NCBI GenBank assembly: GCA_013415235.1
Contig: JACBYF010000008.1
Coordinates: forward strand, 1 to 64,000
Direction of reading: 5' to 3'
From: Gemelliphila palaticanis
GTDB taxonomy: Bacteria > Bacillota > Bacilli > Staphylococcales > Gemellaceae
Length of the DNA stretch: 64,000 bases
Below the pieces are notes generated by a model that was given only the letters and a program-made list of their open reading frames with translations, was not told the origin of the DNA and made no database searches. Below are positions 1 to 8,370 of the stretch, in pieces (the stretch's first letter is position 1; the number at the start of each line of letters is the position of its first letter). Position numbers and translations under genes: made by a program.

Positions 1-159
1 ATTTATTTAATAAAATTATAACAACTTGTATTTTTTATATGTAATTTTATAAAATAAAATTTTTATCAATATATAATAATAATCTAATAATTATATTTAG
101 AATTTCAACTAATATTTTTACTATTTTTGTAATAGTTTACTTATTAATACACTATTTTA
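1..159. other. AT-rich stretch beyond the capsule polymerase gene, no gene seen
   Basis: This stretch is almost entirely A and T and lies downstream of the last capsule gene on the minus strand. I see no open frame with a ribosome binding site, no convincing intrinsic terminator and no RNA gene. The capsule locus may continue to the left of the window, since a flippase has not been found inside it. Confidence 0.5.
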
Positions 160-1383
160 CTATATATAGATAGGTAAATTAGTGAAATAATCTATAAGGT
201 TTGATGTAATTAATTCATATTTATTGTAATCAAGTAATGCAAAAGGATAATTACGATTATACACTATACCTGTAAGTAATAATACAAAAAATACTATATA
301 AATTACAATTCTATTATTATATTTATTAAAATTAGGTTCTTTAATAATTAATAACATAGATAATATTATACAAGGAATTAACAAAAATACATTTCTATCA
401 ATTAGATTTTGATATGGAATCATACTTATATTAAGTAAAGTAACATAAAGTGTAAAATCAATAAAAGATTTATTTTCACCAACATAAAATCTTCCAAAAG
501 AATAATATATTTTTATATATAGTATAGATAATATTATACTTAAGTATATTCTAGCCTTTAGTGTAAATGTAAAAAACTCTGCATATGCATCATTTGATTC
601 GTATACAGATATTTTATCAATTATTTTTTCTAAATATGCTATATTTACAAAATCATCTATAATATAAAGTCCATTTATAATAAGTGGATATGATAAAATA
701 ATTAATAAAAAAATCATAATATTATTTTTTTTTAAAATTGAATAAAATAATCTTAAAATAAAATATAATATGGCTGATTGATGTATCAAAACAGGTATAA
801 AATACAACGGTATAAATTTTTTATTATTAAAATTATTTTTTGAATCTAAGTAAATTAATAAAAATATAATTGCTACAATAGCACAATACCTCATACCACT
901 TGTAGTATATCTAAAATTATTAGAAAATATAATAGCTAAAAGACCTAATCCATAAACATACTTATTTAGATGTGACTTATTATATAAGTCTACAAGTGGA
1001 TAAATGAAACAAAAATAAACCAATATCGAAAAAATAAAGCTTATAAGAGAATAATTATAAGAACCACTAAATAGATATAAAATAAAAGTATATATAGGAT
1101 AATTATAATAATCGTAACTCAAGCCATTATTATTAGATTTTACAAAATCCCAAATGTCATAAAAATTATTATATAATGAAAATCTAAATGCTGCATAAAA
1201 GTGCCTAGAGGCATCATCAGTCAAATATAAATAAAATCTTAATATTGGTACTGATATAGATACAGATATTAACAATACAAATATTATATAATTTTTATTT
1301 TTGTATAATAATGCTAAAAAACCTGGAATAAAATATAATACTGGGAACAATAAAAAAAATAAAAAAAATAAAAAAAATAACAT
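160..1383 (-). CDS. EpsG/Wzy-type capsular polysaccharide polymerase
   Basis: A 407-residue, almost entirely hydrophobic protein with about ten predicted membrane segments, resembling the EpsG family of exopolysaccharide polymerases, which join lipid-linked repeat units outside the membrane. The polar loop around residues 55-95 and the conserved-looking segment SGMRYCAIVA (near residue 160) fit that family. It is the last gene of the cps operon visible here and follows a glycosyltransferase by 163 bases. The start ATG has a GGAG about 14 bases upstream. The first codons encode a repeated Leu-Phe-Phe motif from 9-bp A-rich repeats, which makes length changes there plausible. Exact linkage and substrate cannot be read from the sequence. 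Confidence 0.75.
   Translation of the reverse strand: MLFFLFFLFFLLFPVLYFIPGFLALLYKNKNYIIFVLLISVSISVPILRFYLYLTDDASRHFYAAFRFSLYNNFYDIWDFVKSNNNGLSYDYYNYPIYTFILYLFSGSYNYSLISFIFSILVYFCFIYPLVDLYNKSHLNKYVYGLGLLAIIFSNNFRYTTSGMRYCAIVAIIFLLIYLDSKNNFNNKKFIPLYFIPVLIHQSAILYFILRLFYSILKKNNIMIFLLIILSYPLIINGLYIIDDFVNIAYLEKIIDKISVYESNDAYAEFFTFTLKARIYLSIILSILYIKIYYSFGRFYVGENKSFIDFTLYVTLLNISMIPYQNLIDRNVFLLIPCIILSMLLIIKEPNFNKYNNRIVIYIVFFVLLLTGIVYNRNYPFALLDYNKYELITSNLIDYFTNLPIYI
1351..1380. repeat. 9-bp A-rich tandem repeat inside the polymerase start
   Basis: Three copies of TAAAAAAAA (plus strand), each with a run of eight A, sit directly after the start codon of the polymerase gene and encode Leu-Phe-Phe repeats. 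Loss or gain of a whole unit keeps the frame, while slippage within one A run shifts it. Confidence 0.8.
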
Positions 1384-1479
1384 AACTATCTAATAATCTC
1401 CTATTATATATTTCTTTCCTAATCTATAAATGAATCTAATCATAAACACAGTAACTATAAATTTTAATATTAAAAATAT

Positions 1480-1508
1480 ATTATATTCATATAGTATATT
1501 AAACTAAA
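1480..1508 (-). promoter_or_regulatory. Possible internal promoter before the polymerase gene
   Basis: On the minus strand TTTAGT and TATAAT are separated by 17 bases in the 163-base gap before the polymerase gene. The -10 is perfect but the -35 is weak, and the whole gap is AT-rich, so chance is a real alternative. Confidence 0.3.
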
Positions 1509-1546
1509 AACTTAAGTATATTATTAACAAATAATCTAGTGTTTTA

Positions 1547-2515
1547 TTAAAATTTTCCAACGTTTTCATTTTTGTTCCTTTTTCTTACTATAAAATAATA
1601 CATATCAGTATTAATCATAAATAATATTAATTTAAATTTTATTTTAAATGATAAATTAGAAAATAAAAAACTGTATTTTTTTATTTTATTTTTTATATAT
1701 TTAAGTTCTTCTTTTTCATTACTTATTACAGCCATTTTTATAATACTTTGTACACCTTTAAATATTTTATATTCTAGCAATTTTATAATTTCAGAATTTT
1801 TATATTTTTTAATAACATTATAATTATGTTCGGCTGCTATAAAAAAATCTCTTTGTTTTTTACTGTATTTCGTATTAGAAATGCTATTAGCTCGTTTATA
1901 ATAGTTATATGTGTATAAATCAGCAATTATAATTTTTTTTGCATTTTTCACTACTTCTGGTATTATATAAAAATCTTCATAAATTTTCCCTAAAGGATAT
2001 TCCAAATTTTCAAATATATTTTTTTTATATAATTTAGCACATGCAGAAACAGTAGCAATTTCATCTAAATACATATACTTTAATCCTTCAATACTACTAC
2101 AATAATAATATTTATATCTATATAATTTTCTTTCTGGATTTTTATGAATAGTAACTCTATTTATTTTTGTTGATACGATATCAGCATCATATTTATTTTG
2201 TAATTTTACCATCTCTTCTAAAGCATAATATTCTATATAATCATCTGGATCTAAAAAAACAATAAATTGACCTCTCGACTTTTCTATACCATAGTTTCTT
2301 GCATATGATAATCCATTATTCTTTAGTATATGAAACACTCTTATATTATTATATTTTTCAGCATAAAAATCACATATTTTACCTGACAAATCAATAGAAC
2401 CGTCATTAATTAAAATTATTTCTAAATTTTTATATGATTGAGATAATACACTATCTACAGCATACCTTAAATATTTTTCAACATTATACACAGGTATTAT
2501 AACACTAACATTCAT
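1547..2515 (-). CDS. Family 2 glycosyltransferase, capsule
   Basis: A 322-residue GT-A fold glycosyltransferase of family 2. The N-terminus MNVSVIIPVYNVEKYL is the classic nucleotide-sugar-binding start, followed by ILINDGSIDLSG (about residues 34-45) and the DXD-type metal motif FLDPDDY near residue 90. It probably adds one sugar to the undecaprenyl-linked repeat unit on the cytoplasmic face. It overlaps the end of the upstream glycosyltransferase gene by 11 bases, so translation is likely coupled, and AGGAG lies 8 bases before the ATG. The C-terminal third is lysine-rich with a hydrophobic end, as in many capsule transferases. Donor and acceptor cannot be deduced. Confidence 0.85.
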   Translation of the reverse strand: MNVSVIIPVYNVEKYLRYAVDSVLSQSYKNLEIILINDGSIDLSGKICDFYAEKYNNIRVFHILKNNGLSYARNYGIEKSRGQFIVFLDPDDYIEYYALEEMVKLQNKYDADIVSTKINRVTIHKNPERKLYRYKYYYCSSIEGLKYMYLDEIATVSACAKLYKKNIFENLEYPLGKIYEDFYIIPEVVKNAKKIIIADLYTYNYYKRANSISNTKYSKKQRDFFIAAEHNYNVIKKYKNSEIIKLLEYKIFKGVQSIIKMAVISNEKEELKYIKNKIKKYSFLFSNLSFKIKFKLILFMINTDMYYFIVRKRNKNENVGKF

Positions 2516-3485
2516 AAAAATGCTCCTGTCTTATTTTTTTTATTTTAAAATCTATTATAGGATCCAAAATAATAGACAACAATCTATTGGTAAAAATATT
2601 AAAATATATCAGAGTAAATACATTGATATTTTTTTGGTATTTAAAGTTATGAGTATTTAATATTTTTATTAAATCCATTTTTTTGTTATAATAATCCATT
2701 AATAACTGAACCCTTATCATGTAATTTAAGGTATCATATAGAGTTTTTTTTATATTTAAATCTATAATTATATTATCATCTACAAAAGATAAAATTGATA
2801 CTAATACTTTTTTATGATCTTCACTATTTTTAATCATCGTTTTAAAATTCATACTTTGATCAGGTCTACCTAAAAAATATTGATATATATTAAATTTTTT
2901 GTAAACACTATTTTCTATATACTTCAGTGGAAATATACTATATTGTATATCTACATAGAATATTCCCTCATCTAATTTTATATTATTTTCTTTAAGTACA
3001 CAAGTTTTATAAGTTATTGCATGCATAGGTATTCTCTTACTAGATTTTTTAGTTATTAAATCTATATCTTCACTATCAAAAATATTAATTCTTTTTATTG
3101 TATTATTATATATATGATGTTCAGTATAATCAGTAATTATCATATCAAAATTACTAGTTTCTAAGTATTCCATTAAGTTATCTAATTCTGTTGGATCTAT
3201 CCAGTCATCTCCATCCAAAACTTTAAAATACTTAGCTTTTGCATACTTTATCCCCATATTTATTGCGGATCCGTGTCCACCATTTTTTTTATTTATCAAT
3301 TCAATATAACTTTTATCTTTAATATAATTTTCTACTACATTTTTAGAACTATCAGTGCTTCCATCATTTACAACCAAAATTTCAATATTTTTTTTATATT
3401 TATTGTTGACATCTGAAAAACTATCAAGACATCTAATAATATAATTTTCTATATTATACATAGGTACAACTATAGTCAATAACAT
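2505..3485 (-). CDS. Family 2 glycosyltransferase, capsule
   Basis: A GT2 glycosyltransferase of 326 residues from the chosen start. Visible motifs are LLTIVVPMYNIENYI at the N-terminus, EILVVNDGSTDSS near residue 35 and the metal-binding VLDGDDW near residue 90. The open frame extends three codons further upstream (to 3494), but that ATG is only two bases from AAGGAG; the ATG at 3485 has an 11-base spacing and starts directly at the Rossmann-like strand, so I prefer it. It sits between a GT4 transferase and a second GT2, as one sugar-adding step of capsule repeat assembly. Substrate unknown. Confidence 0.83.
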   Translation of the reverse strand: MLLTIVVPMYNIENYIIRCLDSFSDVNNKYKKNIEILVVNDGSTDSSKNVVENYIKDKSYIELINKKNGGHGSAINMGIKYAKAKYFKVLDGDDWIDPTELDNLMEYLETSNFDMIITDYTEHHIYNNTIKRINIFDSEDIDLITKKSSKRIPMHAITYKTCVLKENNIKLDEGIFYVDIQYSIFPLKYIENSVYKKFNIYQYFLGRPDQSMNFKTMIKNSEDHKKVLVSILSFVDDNIIIDLNIKKTLYDTLNYMIRVQLLMDYYNKKMDLIKILNTHNFKYQKNINVFTLIYFNIFTNRLLSIILDPIIDFKIKKIRQEHFYEC

Positions 3486-3508
3486 AATTATCATTACTCC
3501 TTAAATTA

Positions 3509-4585
3509 CTATAAATTATCTATTAAATCTATCCAATGCTCTAATATTATGTCTTTTTCAAATTTATTGGTATCTAGTAAACTTTTATTTGACATAGACA
3601 TTCTTAAAAATTCATTATCAATTAACTCTAACAACTTATCACTGTAATTATCAATATTATATGAATTTATCAAAAAACCATTCTCATTATTTATTATTAA
3701 CTCTCTAGGACCTGTAGGACAATCAAAACTAATTATGGGTATTTTAAATTTTTTAGCCTCCAATAAAACTAAAGGTAATCCTTCATATCTAGAAGTCATA
3801 GCATATATAGATTTATTATTATATATATCATAAATATTATTAGTAACTCCCTTAAATACTACTTGATTTGAAATTTGATAATCTTTAAACTTACTAATTA
3901 GATTATCTTTTATTTTTTCATCACCTAAACCATATATTTCCCACTGCCAATCTTTTTTTCGAGATAAAACATTTATAGCTATCTCAGACAAAAAATCATA
4001 TCCTTTTTGTTTGGTAAAGCGACCAACCGTAACTATTTTTTTTGATTTTATATTGTATGTATGAAAATTTTCATCTGAATCAATCCAATTATAAATTCTA
4101 ATTATTTTATCATTTATATTATATTTTTCTATATAATAATTTTTATCTTGATCCGTGAGAACTACTATTTTGTCAAAATATCTAGTAGCAACATAGCGTT
4201 GAAATCTAGTTATTTTTGAATCTAGTTCAAACTTTAAATTTGTATGTTCACAAAAAACTTTTTTAACATTAAAAAATAGTGTAGCTAAAGTTAATACAAT
4301 ATTAGGGGCCAATCCAATATTCATAATAATATCTATTTTATTAGTCTTTATAAACTTTCTCAAATTTAATGCTATAGAAATAATGTTTCTTTGATATACC
4401 TTTTTATCGAAAAGCTGACCAACCTCTACATTATCATCTATTCTAAATTTAATTTCACTAACAGGATTTATACTAACTAAGTAAACTTTATATTTTTTAG
4501 AAAGTTCATTTGACAAGTTTACTGCTACCTTAGCACCTCCATCATAATTTGCTATACTCCATTTTAATAAACAAATTTTTTTCAT
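3509..4585 (-). CDS. Family 4 glycosyltransferase, capsule
   Basis: A 358-residue GT-B fold, retaining glycosyltransferase of family 4. The N-terminal half carries the acceptor-side loop NYDGGAKVAVNLSNEL, the C-terminal half VGRFTKQKGYDFL (about residue 190) and EGLPLVLLEAKKFKIPIIS with the Glu-x7-Glu signature that binds the nucleotide sugar (about residues 270-290). The open frame allows a GTG two codons earlier (4591), but GAGG is 5 bases from the ATG at 4585, which is the better start. It probably adds a hexose to the capsule repeat unit in the cytoplasm. An 84-base untranslated gap separates it from licD. Confidence 0.85.
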   Translation of the reverse strand: MKKICLLKWSIANYDGGAKVAVNLSNELSKKYKVYLVSINPVSEIKFRIDDNVEVGQLFDKKVYQRNIISIALNLRKFIKTNKIDIIMNIGLAPNIVLTLATLFFNVKKVFCEHTNLKFELDSKITRFQRYVATRYFDKIVVLTDQDKNYYIEKYNINDKIIRIYNWIDSDENFHTYNIKSKKIVTVGRFTKQKGYDFLSEIAINVLSRKKDWQWEIYGLGDEKIKDNLISKFKDYQISNQVVFKGVTNNIYDIYNNKSIYAMTSRYEGLPLVLLEAKKFKIPIISFDCPTGPRELIINNENGFLINSYNIDNYSDKLLELIDNEFLRMSMSNKSLLDTNKFEKDIILEHWIDLIDNL

Positions 4586-4675
4586 TTTCACCTCAATTTA
4601 AAATAATATATATTAAAAATTATTAAAATATTATTTTAATATATGTTTATTTTAAGTAATAAAATATTTTAATTT

Positions 4676-5473
4676 TTATTCTCCAAAAAATTCTACAAAA
4701 TGACCTTTTCTTTTTTCTTTTTTAGGTAATATCATATAATTACCATATATATTTTTCAAATATATATGGTCTTCTGATGGAACATTTATATTTGTATTAT
4801 TAAATTTTCTTAATTTACCTTCACCAATTACTTCTTTAGGCACTAGTTCCTTTTCCCTATAAGTCCCTAGTATATTCCCTACAATTTTAGAATTATCAAA
4901 TTCGTATAATTTAATTATTTCATGTAACTTTAAATTTATTTTATTTGTATTTAATATTTTATTTAACTTTAAAATTTTGGATAATTTAAAAACACTGTTT
5001 TCTAAAAAACCTCTATCTCTATCTAATAATTTATCAACTACAGAGATTTTAGATAATGCCCTATAAAATAGTATTTTTTTAGAATGAATAATTTTTTCTA
5101 TTTTATTATCTGGGTATCCATCTAAAGGAAAAATATCGATGAATGGATTACATATTTTCTGTCCAAAAATAACTTCTGTAGAAGTATCTACAATAGATGT
5201 ATTATTCAAATCCTCTATTTTAAATTTTAATTTTAAATTATTAGAAAGATCTTTATAATAAACTTCTATAAATTTATTATAATCATTTCTAGGCATACCC
5301 AAATCCATATCATCATCCCATGGAATAAAACCATTATGGCGGACTGCCCCTAAAAGAGTTCCTCCTAAAGCATAATATTTCAAATTATTTTTTCTGCAAA
5401 TCTCAGAAAATTCAATCAATATTTCTATCTCTTTTTCTTGTATTAATTTGACTTTATCATCTATAATTTTCAT
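4676..5473 (-). CDS. LicD-family phosphotransferase
   Basis: A 265-residue LicD-family protein (nucleotidyltransferase-like fold). The hallmark block is YALGGTLLGAVRHNGFIPWD followed by DDMDLGMPR (about residues 32-60), holding the aspartates expected to bind metal. LicD proteins transfer phosphocholine, or in other capsules other phospho-substituents, from a CDP-activated donor onto glycans. GGAG lies 10 bases before the ATG. Within this locus it probably decorates the repeat unit with a phospho group. A choline-kinase-like gene at 55511-56335 makes phosphocholine an attractive guess, but no LicC cytidylyltransferase or LicB transporter is present in the window, so the donor remains open. 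Confidence 0.8.
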   Translation of the reverse strand: MKIIDDKVKLIQEKEIEILIEFSEICRKNNLKYYALGGTLLGAVRHNGFIPWDDDMDLGMPRNDYNKFIEVYYKDLSNNLKLKFKIEDLNNTSIVDTSTEVIFGQKICNPFIDIFPLDGYPDNKIEKIIHSKKILFYRALSKISVVDKLLDRDRGFLENSVFKLSKILKLNKILNTNKINLKLHEIIKLYEFDNSKIVGNILGTYREKELVPKEVIGEGKLRKFNNTNINVPSEDHIYLKNIYGNYMILPKKEKRKGHFVEFFGE

Positions 5474-5534
5474 TATAATTTATCTCCACTATTATTTTTA
5501 TACAAACTAACTTAGTAATAAATTTAAGAATTTT

Positions 5535-6326
5535 TTAAAAACTCCTTTTATATTTTTTTTTAAAAAATTTTGCCATTAAAAATGCACTTCCTTTTTTTAT
5601 CCAATTAATTTTAAATGCATCTAGTAGTGGTAATTCTACTGTTTTTATTTTATTTTTATCCAACCAAACATTAAACAGTATTTCACTTACTCTTCCAAAT
5701 AATCTTGCTTCAAAAGAAGTAAGTTTACTTATATCTAATCTATTTTGTAACTCAAATAAGATTGGAAATAGCCATTCACAATAACCATCTGATAATTCTT
5801 TTGAAGAAATAAACATATTAAACATGTGTCCTTTTGTTTGTTTCATAATAAAATCATAACTATTTATGTAATCAGGATACATTTCTAATAATATATTCCT
5901 AGTTATATCTAAATGACTCCCATCTAGTGTATTAGAATAATGACTATATAAAGTTTCTATATAATATTTTCTATATTTTGGAACTATAATAGTATCTCTA
6001 CTAAGAAAGGGTTCTATATCACTTAGATCTATTATAAGTTTTTCTAAAGAAATATTTTCTTTATATTTAGCATCCTTTTTCCCAAAATATCTTCTATAAT
6101 GTACTAATCCTAAATAATCACAGTTTAAATTTTTCCAAGCCCAGTATAAAGCTGTTAATTCTGAAAAATATGGATTTAAGTTAGAAATATTTTCCCCAAC
6201 ATTATCTTTTAAATAATCAGAATGTATATTATTTATATCTGCACCTACATTTATGGGGATATAAATACTATTTTTAGGTACATTAAAATTTTTATGAGTC
6301 GCTATTAATATTTTTAAATCATTCAT
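5535..6326 (-). CDS. DUF4422-family capsule glycosyltransferase-like protein
   Basis: A 263-residue protein of the DUF4422 type found in capsule and exopolysaccharide loci. The diagnostic stretch is LNPYFSELTALYWAWKN followed by YLGLVHYRRYF (about residues 50-80), with ILIATHKNF at the N-terminus. Members are treated as putative glycosyltransferases; some are annotated as galactosyltransferases, but the activity of this one cannot be inferred. GAGG is about 9 bases before the ATG, and the gene follows the phosphoglycosyl transferase by 12 bases, suggesting that it performs an early sugar addition. Confidence 0.7.
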   Translation of the reverse strand: MNDLKILIATHKNFNVPKNSIYIPINVGADINNIHSDYLKDNVGENISNLNPYFSELTALYWAWKNLNCDYLGLVHYRRYFGKKDAKYKENISLEKLIIDLSDIEPFLSRDTIIVPKYRKYYIETLYSHYSNTLDGSHLDITRNILLEMYPDYINSYDFIMKQTKGHMFNMFISSKELSDGYCEWLFPILFELQNRLDISKLTSFEARLFGRVSEILFNVWLDKNKIKTVELPLLDAFKINWIKKGSAFLMAKFFKKKYKRSF

Positions 6327-6338
6327 ATAATTGTACCT

Positions 6339-6986
6339 CTATATATTTTTATTACATAATACTGTTTTAAATCCTAAAACTAAAATTTTAAAATCAGTTA
6401 TAAATGATATAGAATCAAAATAAAGAACATCTAGATTCATTCGATCTTTAAAAATCATAGTATCTTTCTGGGGATTTATTTGCCAGTAACACAATAATCC
6501 TGGCTTAACAGAATTCCTTTTTAAAATTATTTTTTTATTTTCTCTTGAATTTTCTAGAAAAGTTTCTATTTCAAATTTCTGTAATGGTCTAGGTCCTATT
6601 ATTGCCATATCACCTCTAATAATATTTATGAGTTGAGGTAATTCATCTATAGAAGTTTTCCTTATATATTTTCCTATACTTGTATAACCTTCTTTAGATT
6701 CAATTTTAAAATTTAAGGGGTTAGTTTTTCCTTCTTGAATTTTAGTAAGCATTAGACTATCATAACCCACATACATGCTTCTAAATTTAATCATATAAAA
6801 TTCTTCTCCATTTTTTCCAACCCTTAACTGCTTATAAAAAATAGGACCTCTAGAAGTTAATTTTATTATTAAAGCAGTTAAGGGGATAATAGGTATAATA
6901 ATTAATGCTATTAAAAGTATTAATGCCAGAAATCTATCTATTATATTTTTCAAAAAAATATAATAAGTTTTTTTATTTTTTCCCAT
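6339..6986 (-). CDS. Undecaprenyl-phosphate sugar phosphotransferase (initiating PGT)
   Basis: A short-form bacterial sugar transferase of about 215 residues (monotopic phosphoglycosyl transferase, as in the catalytic half of CpsE/WcaJ). One reentrant hydrophobic helix follows FLKNIIDR near the N-terminus; later come IFYKQLRVGKNGEEFYMIKF, RKTSIDELPQLINI with the catalytic Asp-Glu pair, and MAIIGPRPL. It puts the first sugar-1-phosphate on undecaprenyl phosphate and so starts capsule repeat synthesis. The frame extends upstream to an ATG at 7022, deep inside cpsD; the ATG at 6986, which overlaps the cpsD stop by 14 bases, gives the usual family length. The ATG at 7004 is also possible. Confidence 0.83.
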   Translation of the reverse strand: MGKNKKTYYIFLKNIIDRFLALILLIALIIIPIIPLTALIIKLTSRGPIFYKQLRVGKNGEEFYMIKFRSMYVGYDSLMLTKIQEGKTNPLNFKIESKEGYTSIGKYIRKTSIDELPQLINIIRGDMAIIGPRPLQKFEIETFLENSRENKKIILKRNSVKPGLLCYWQINPQKDTMIFKDRMNLDVLYFDSISFITDFKILVLGFKTVLCNKNI

Positions 6987-7665
6987 AATTACCGTAGTTT
7001 CCATAATCTCCGTAATCTCCATAATTTAAACTCTTAGTATCTACTTTATTTAGAATTACTCCTAAAAATTTACTTCCTGAGATTTCTAATTGTTCTTTAG
7101 CTTTTATTACCGATTTTCTTTTAGTTTTATTATATTCCACTACTAGTATTGTCCCATTACATTTTTTTGCTACTACTGCTGCATCTATAACTGCTCCTAT
7201 AGGTGGGCTATCTACGATAATATAATCATAATATTGTTCTAAAGCTACAAGCATAATATCAAAATGTTTATTTTGTAGCAGAGCTGTAGGGTTAGGTGGT
7301 ACTTGACCTGCTGGTATCATATTTAAATTTTGAACATCTGTTTCATAAATAACATTTTCTATATTTACTAAACCAGACAAGTAAGATGTTAATCCTTCAA
7401 TCTTTCCTCTAAATTTAAATCTTGATGCTGTAGAAGATTTACGCGTATCTACATCAAGTAATAAAACTTTATTTCCTTGATCAGCTAGGGCTTTTGCTAC
7501 ATTTATTGCTACTGTACTCTTTCCTTCATTTTCTTGAAATGAAGAAAATAATATTTTTTTATTATCAGACCCTAAAAATTGAATATTGTTAGCTAAAGCT
7601 ATGTAATATTCATACAGATCTTTATCCATTACTTTTGTATTATAAAGTATATCTATTCTTTGCAT
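6973..7665 (-). CDS. cpsD: Capsule tyrosine autokinase (BY-kinase)
   Basis: A 230-residue BY-kinase of the CpsD/YwqD type. It has a modified Walker A (FSSFQENEGKSTVAIN, about residue 42), Walker A' (LLLDVDTRKS), Walker B (YIIVDSPP) and a tyrosine-rich tail of five Tyr in a Y-G-[D/N] repeat ending in Lys-Lys. In the known system the tail is autophosphorylated and dephosphorylated by CpsB, and cycling controls capsule length and export. The kinase needs the cytoplasmic end of membrane partner CpsC, encoded 3 bases upstream. The tail-coding DNA also holds GGAG motifs and the start of the next gene. Confidence 0.93.
   Translation of the reverse strand: MQRIDILYNTKVMDKDLYEYYIALANNIQFLGSDNKKILFSSFQENEGKSTVAINVAKALADQGNKVLLLDVDTRKSSTASRFKFRGKIEGLTSYLSGLVNIENVIYETDVQNLNMIPAGQVPPNPTALLQNKHFDIMLVALEQYYDYIIVDSPPIGAVIDAAVVAKKCNGTILVVEYNKTKRKSVIKAKEQLEISGSKFLGVILNKVDTKSLNYGDYGDYGNYGNYGKK
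6982..7023 (-). repeat. 9-bp repeats coding the CpsD tyrosine tail
   Basis: Four degenerate 9-base units of the form TAY-GGN-RAY plus a partial TATGGG encode Y-G-D, Y-G-D, Y-G-N, Y-G-N, Y-G. Copy-number change would alter the number of phosphorylatable tyrosines in steps of one without shifting either overlapping frame. Confidence 0.75.
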
Positions 7666-7668
7666 ATA

Positions 7669-8361
7669 TTATTTTAATCCTTTCTTAGAATCAGGAATAA
7701 CTCCAAGTAATACTAATTCCATTACTTCTTCTATGTCTTCTGGTCTTTTCACTTTATCATCTAATAGTTCTTTAAGTAATACTAAACCAGCTGATAATAT
7801 AAACCCTATAGCAAATGCTAACAAACCATTTTTCTTAATATTTGGTGAAGATGGAAATGCAGCGATAGAAGCGTCTTCTATTGTTGTTATTTCTTTTAAT
7901 TTTGTTATTTCCTTAATTTTAGCAGAAGCTACTTCTTTTAGAGTATCTGTTACTTTTTTAGCAATTTCTGGATTATGATCTGATACAGTTATTTGAATTA
8001 TACGTGTATCCTTTGGTGCTGAAACTTTTATTTTACTCGCTAAAGTTGCCGCAGAAGTATTTAATTTTTCTTTTTCTACAACTTCATTTAGTACATCTTT
8101 TGACAAAATAATTTCTTGGTAGTCTTTTACTAAATTACTACCTATTTGTAAATCTTGAACTGTTAATGATTTTTTATTATCATCATTATTTACTGTATAT
8201 ATTTTTGTTGTACTTTCATAAACTGGTTTTACTAAAAAAACACTATAAGATACTGCTAAAGCCGCAAAGAATATTGAAGTTGCTACTATTATAAATTTTT
8301 TAGACCATAATTTTTTTAGCAAAAATATAACGTCTATTTGAAGTTCTTTTTCGTTATTCAT
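7669..8361 (-). CDS. cpsC: Capsule chain-length regulator, Wzz domain
   Basis: A 230-residue polysaccharide co-polymerase (CpsC/YwqC type). Two membrane helices, around residues 20-42 and 180-202, bracket an extracytoplasmic Wzz domain with a Pro-rich segment (AAFPSSPNIKKNG) before the second helix. The short cytoplasmic tail beginning KELLDDKVKRPEDI activates the CpsD kinase in homologous systems. Two adjacent ATG codons are possible (8364, 8361); the second has the better 5-base spacing from AAGGAG. The gene lies 9 bases downstream of cpsB and 3 bases before cpsD, giving the usual B-C-D order. Confidence 0.92.
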   Translation of the reverse strand: MNNEKELQIDVIFLLKKLWSKKFIIVATSIFFAALAVSYSVFLVKPVYESTTKIYTVNNDDNKKSLTVQDLQIGSNLVKDYQEIILSKDVLNEVVEKEKLNTSAATLASKIKVSAPKDTRIIQITVSDHNPEIAKKVTDTLKEVASAKIKEITKLKEITTIEDASIAAFPSSPNIKKNGLLAFAIGFILSAGLVLLKELLDDKVKRPEDIEEVMELVLLGVIPDSKKGLK

Positions 8362-8370
8362 CATATCTCC

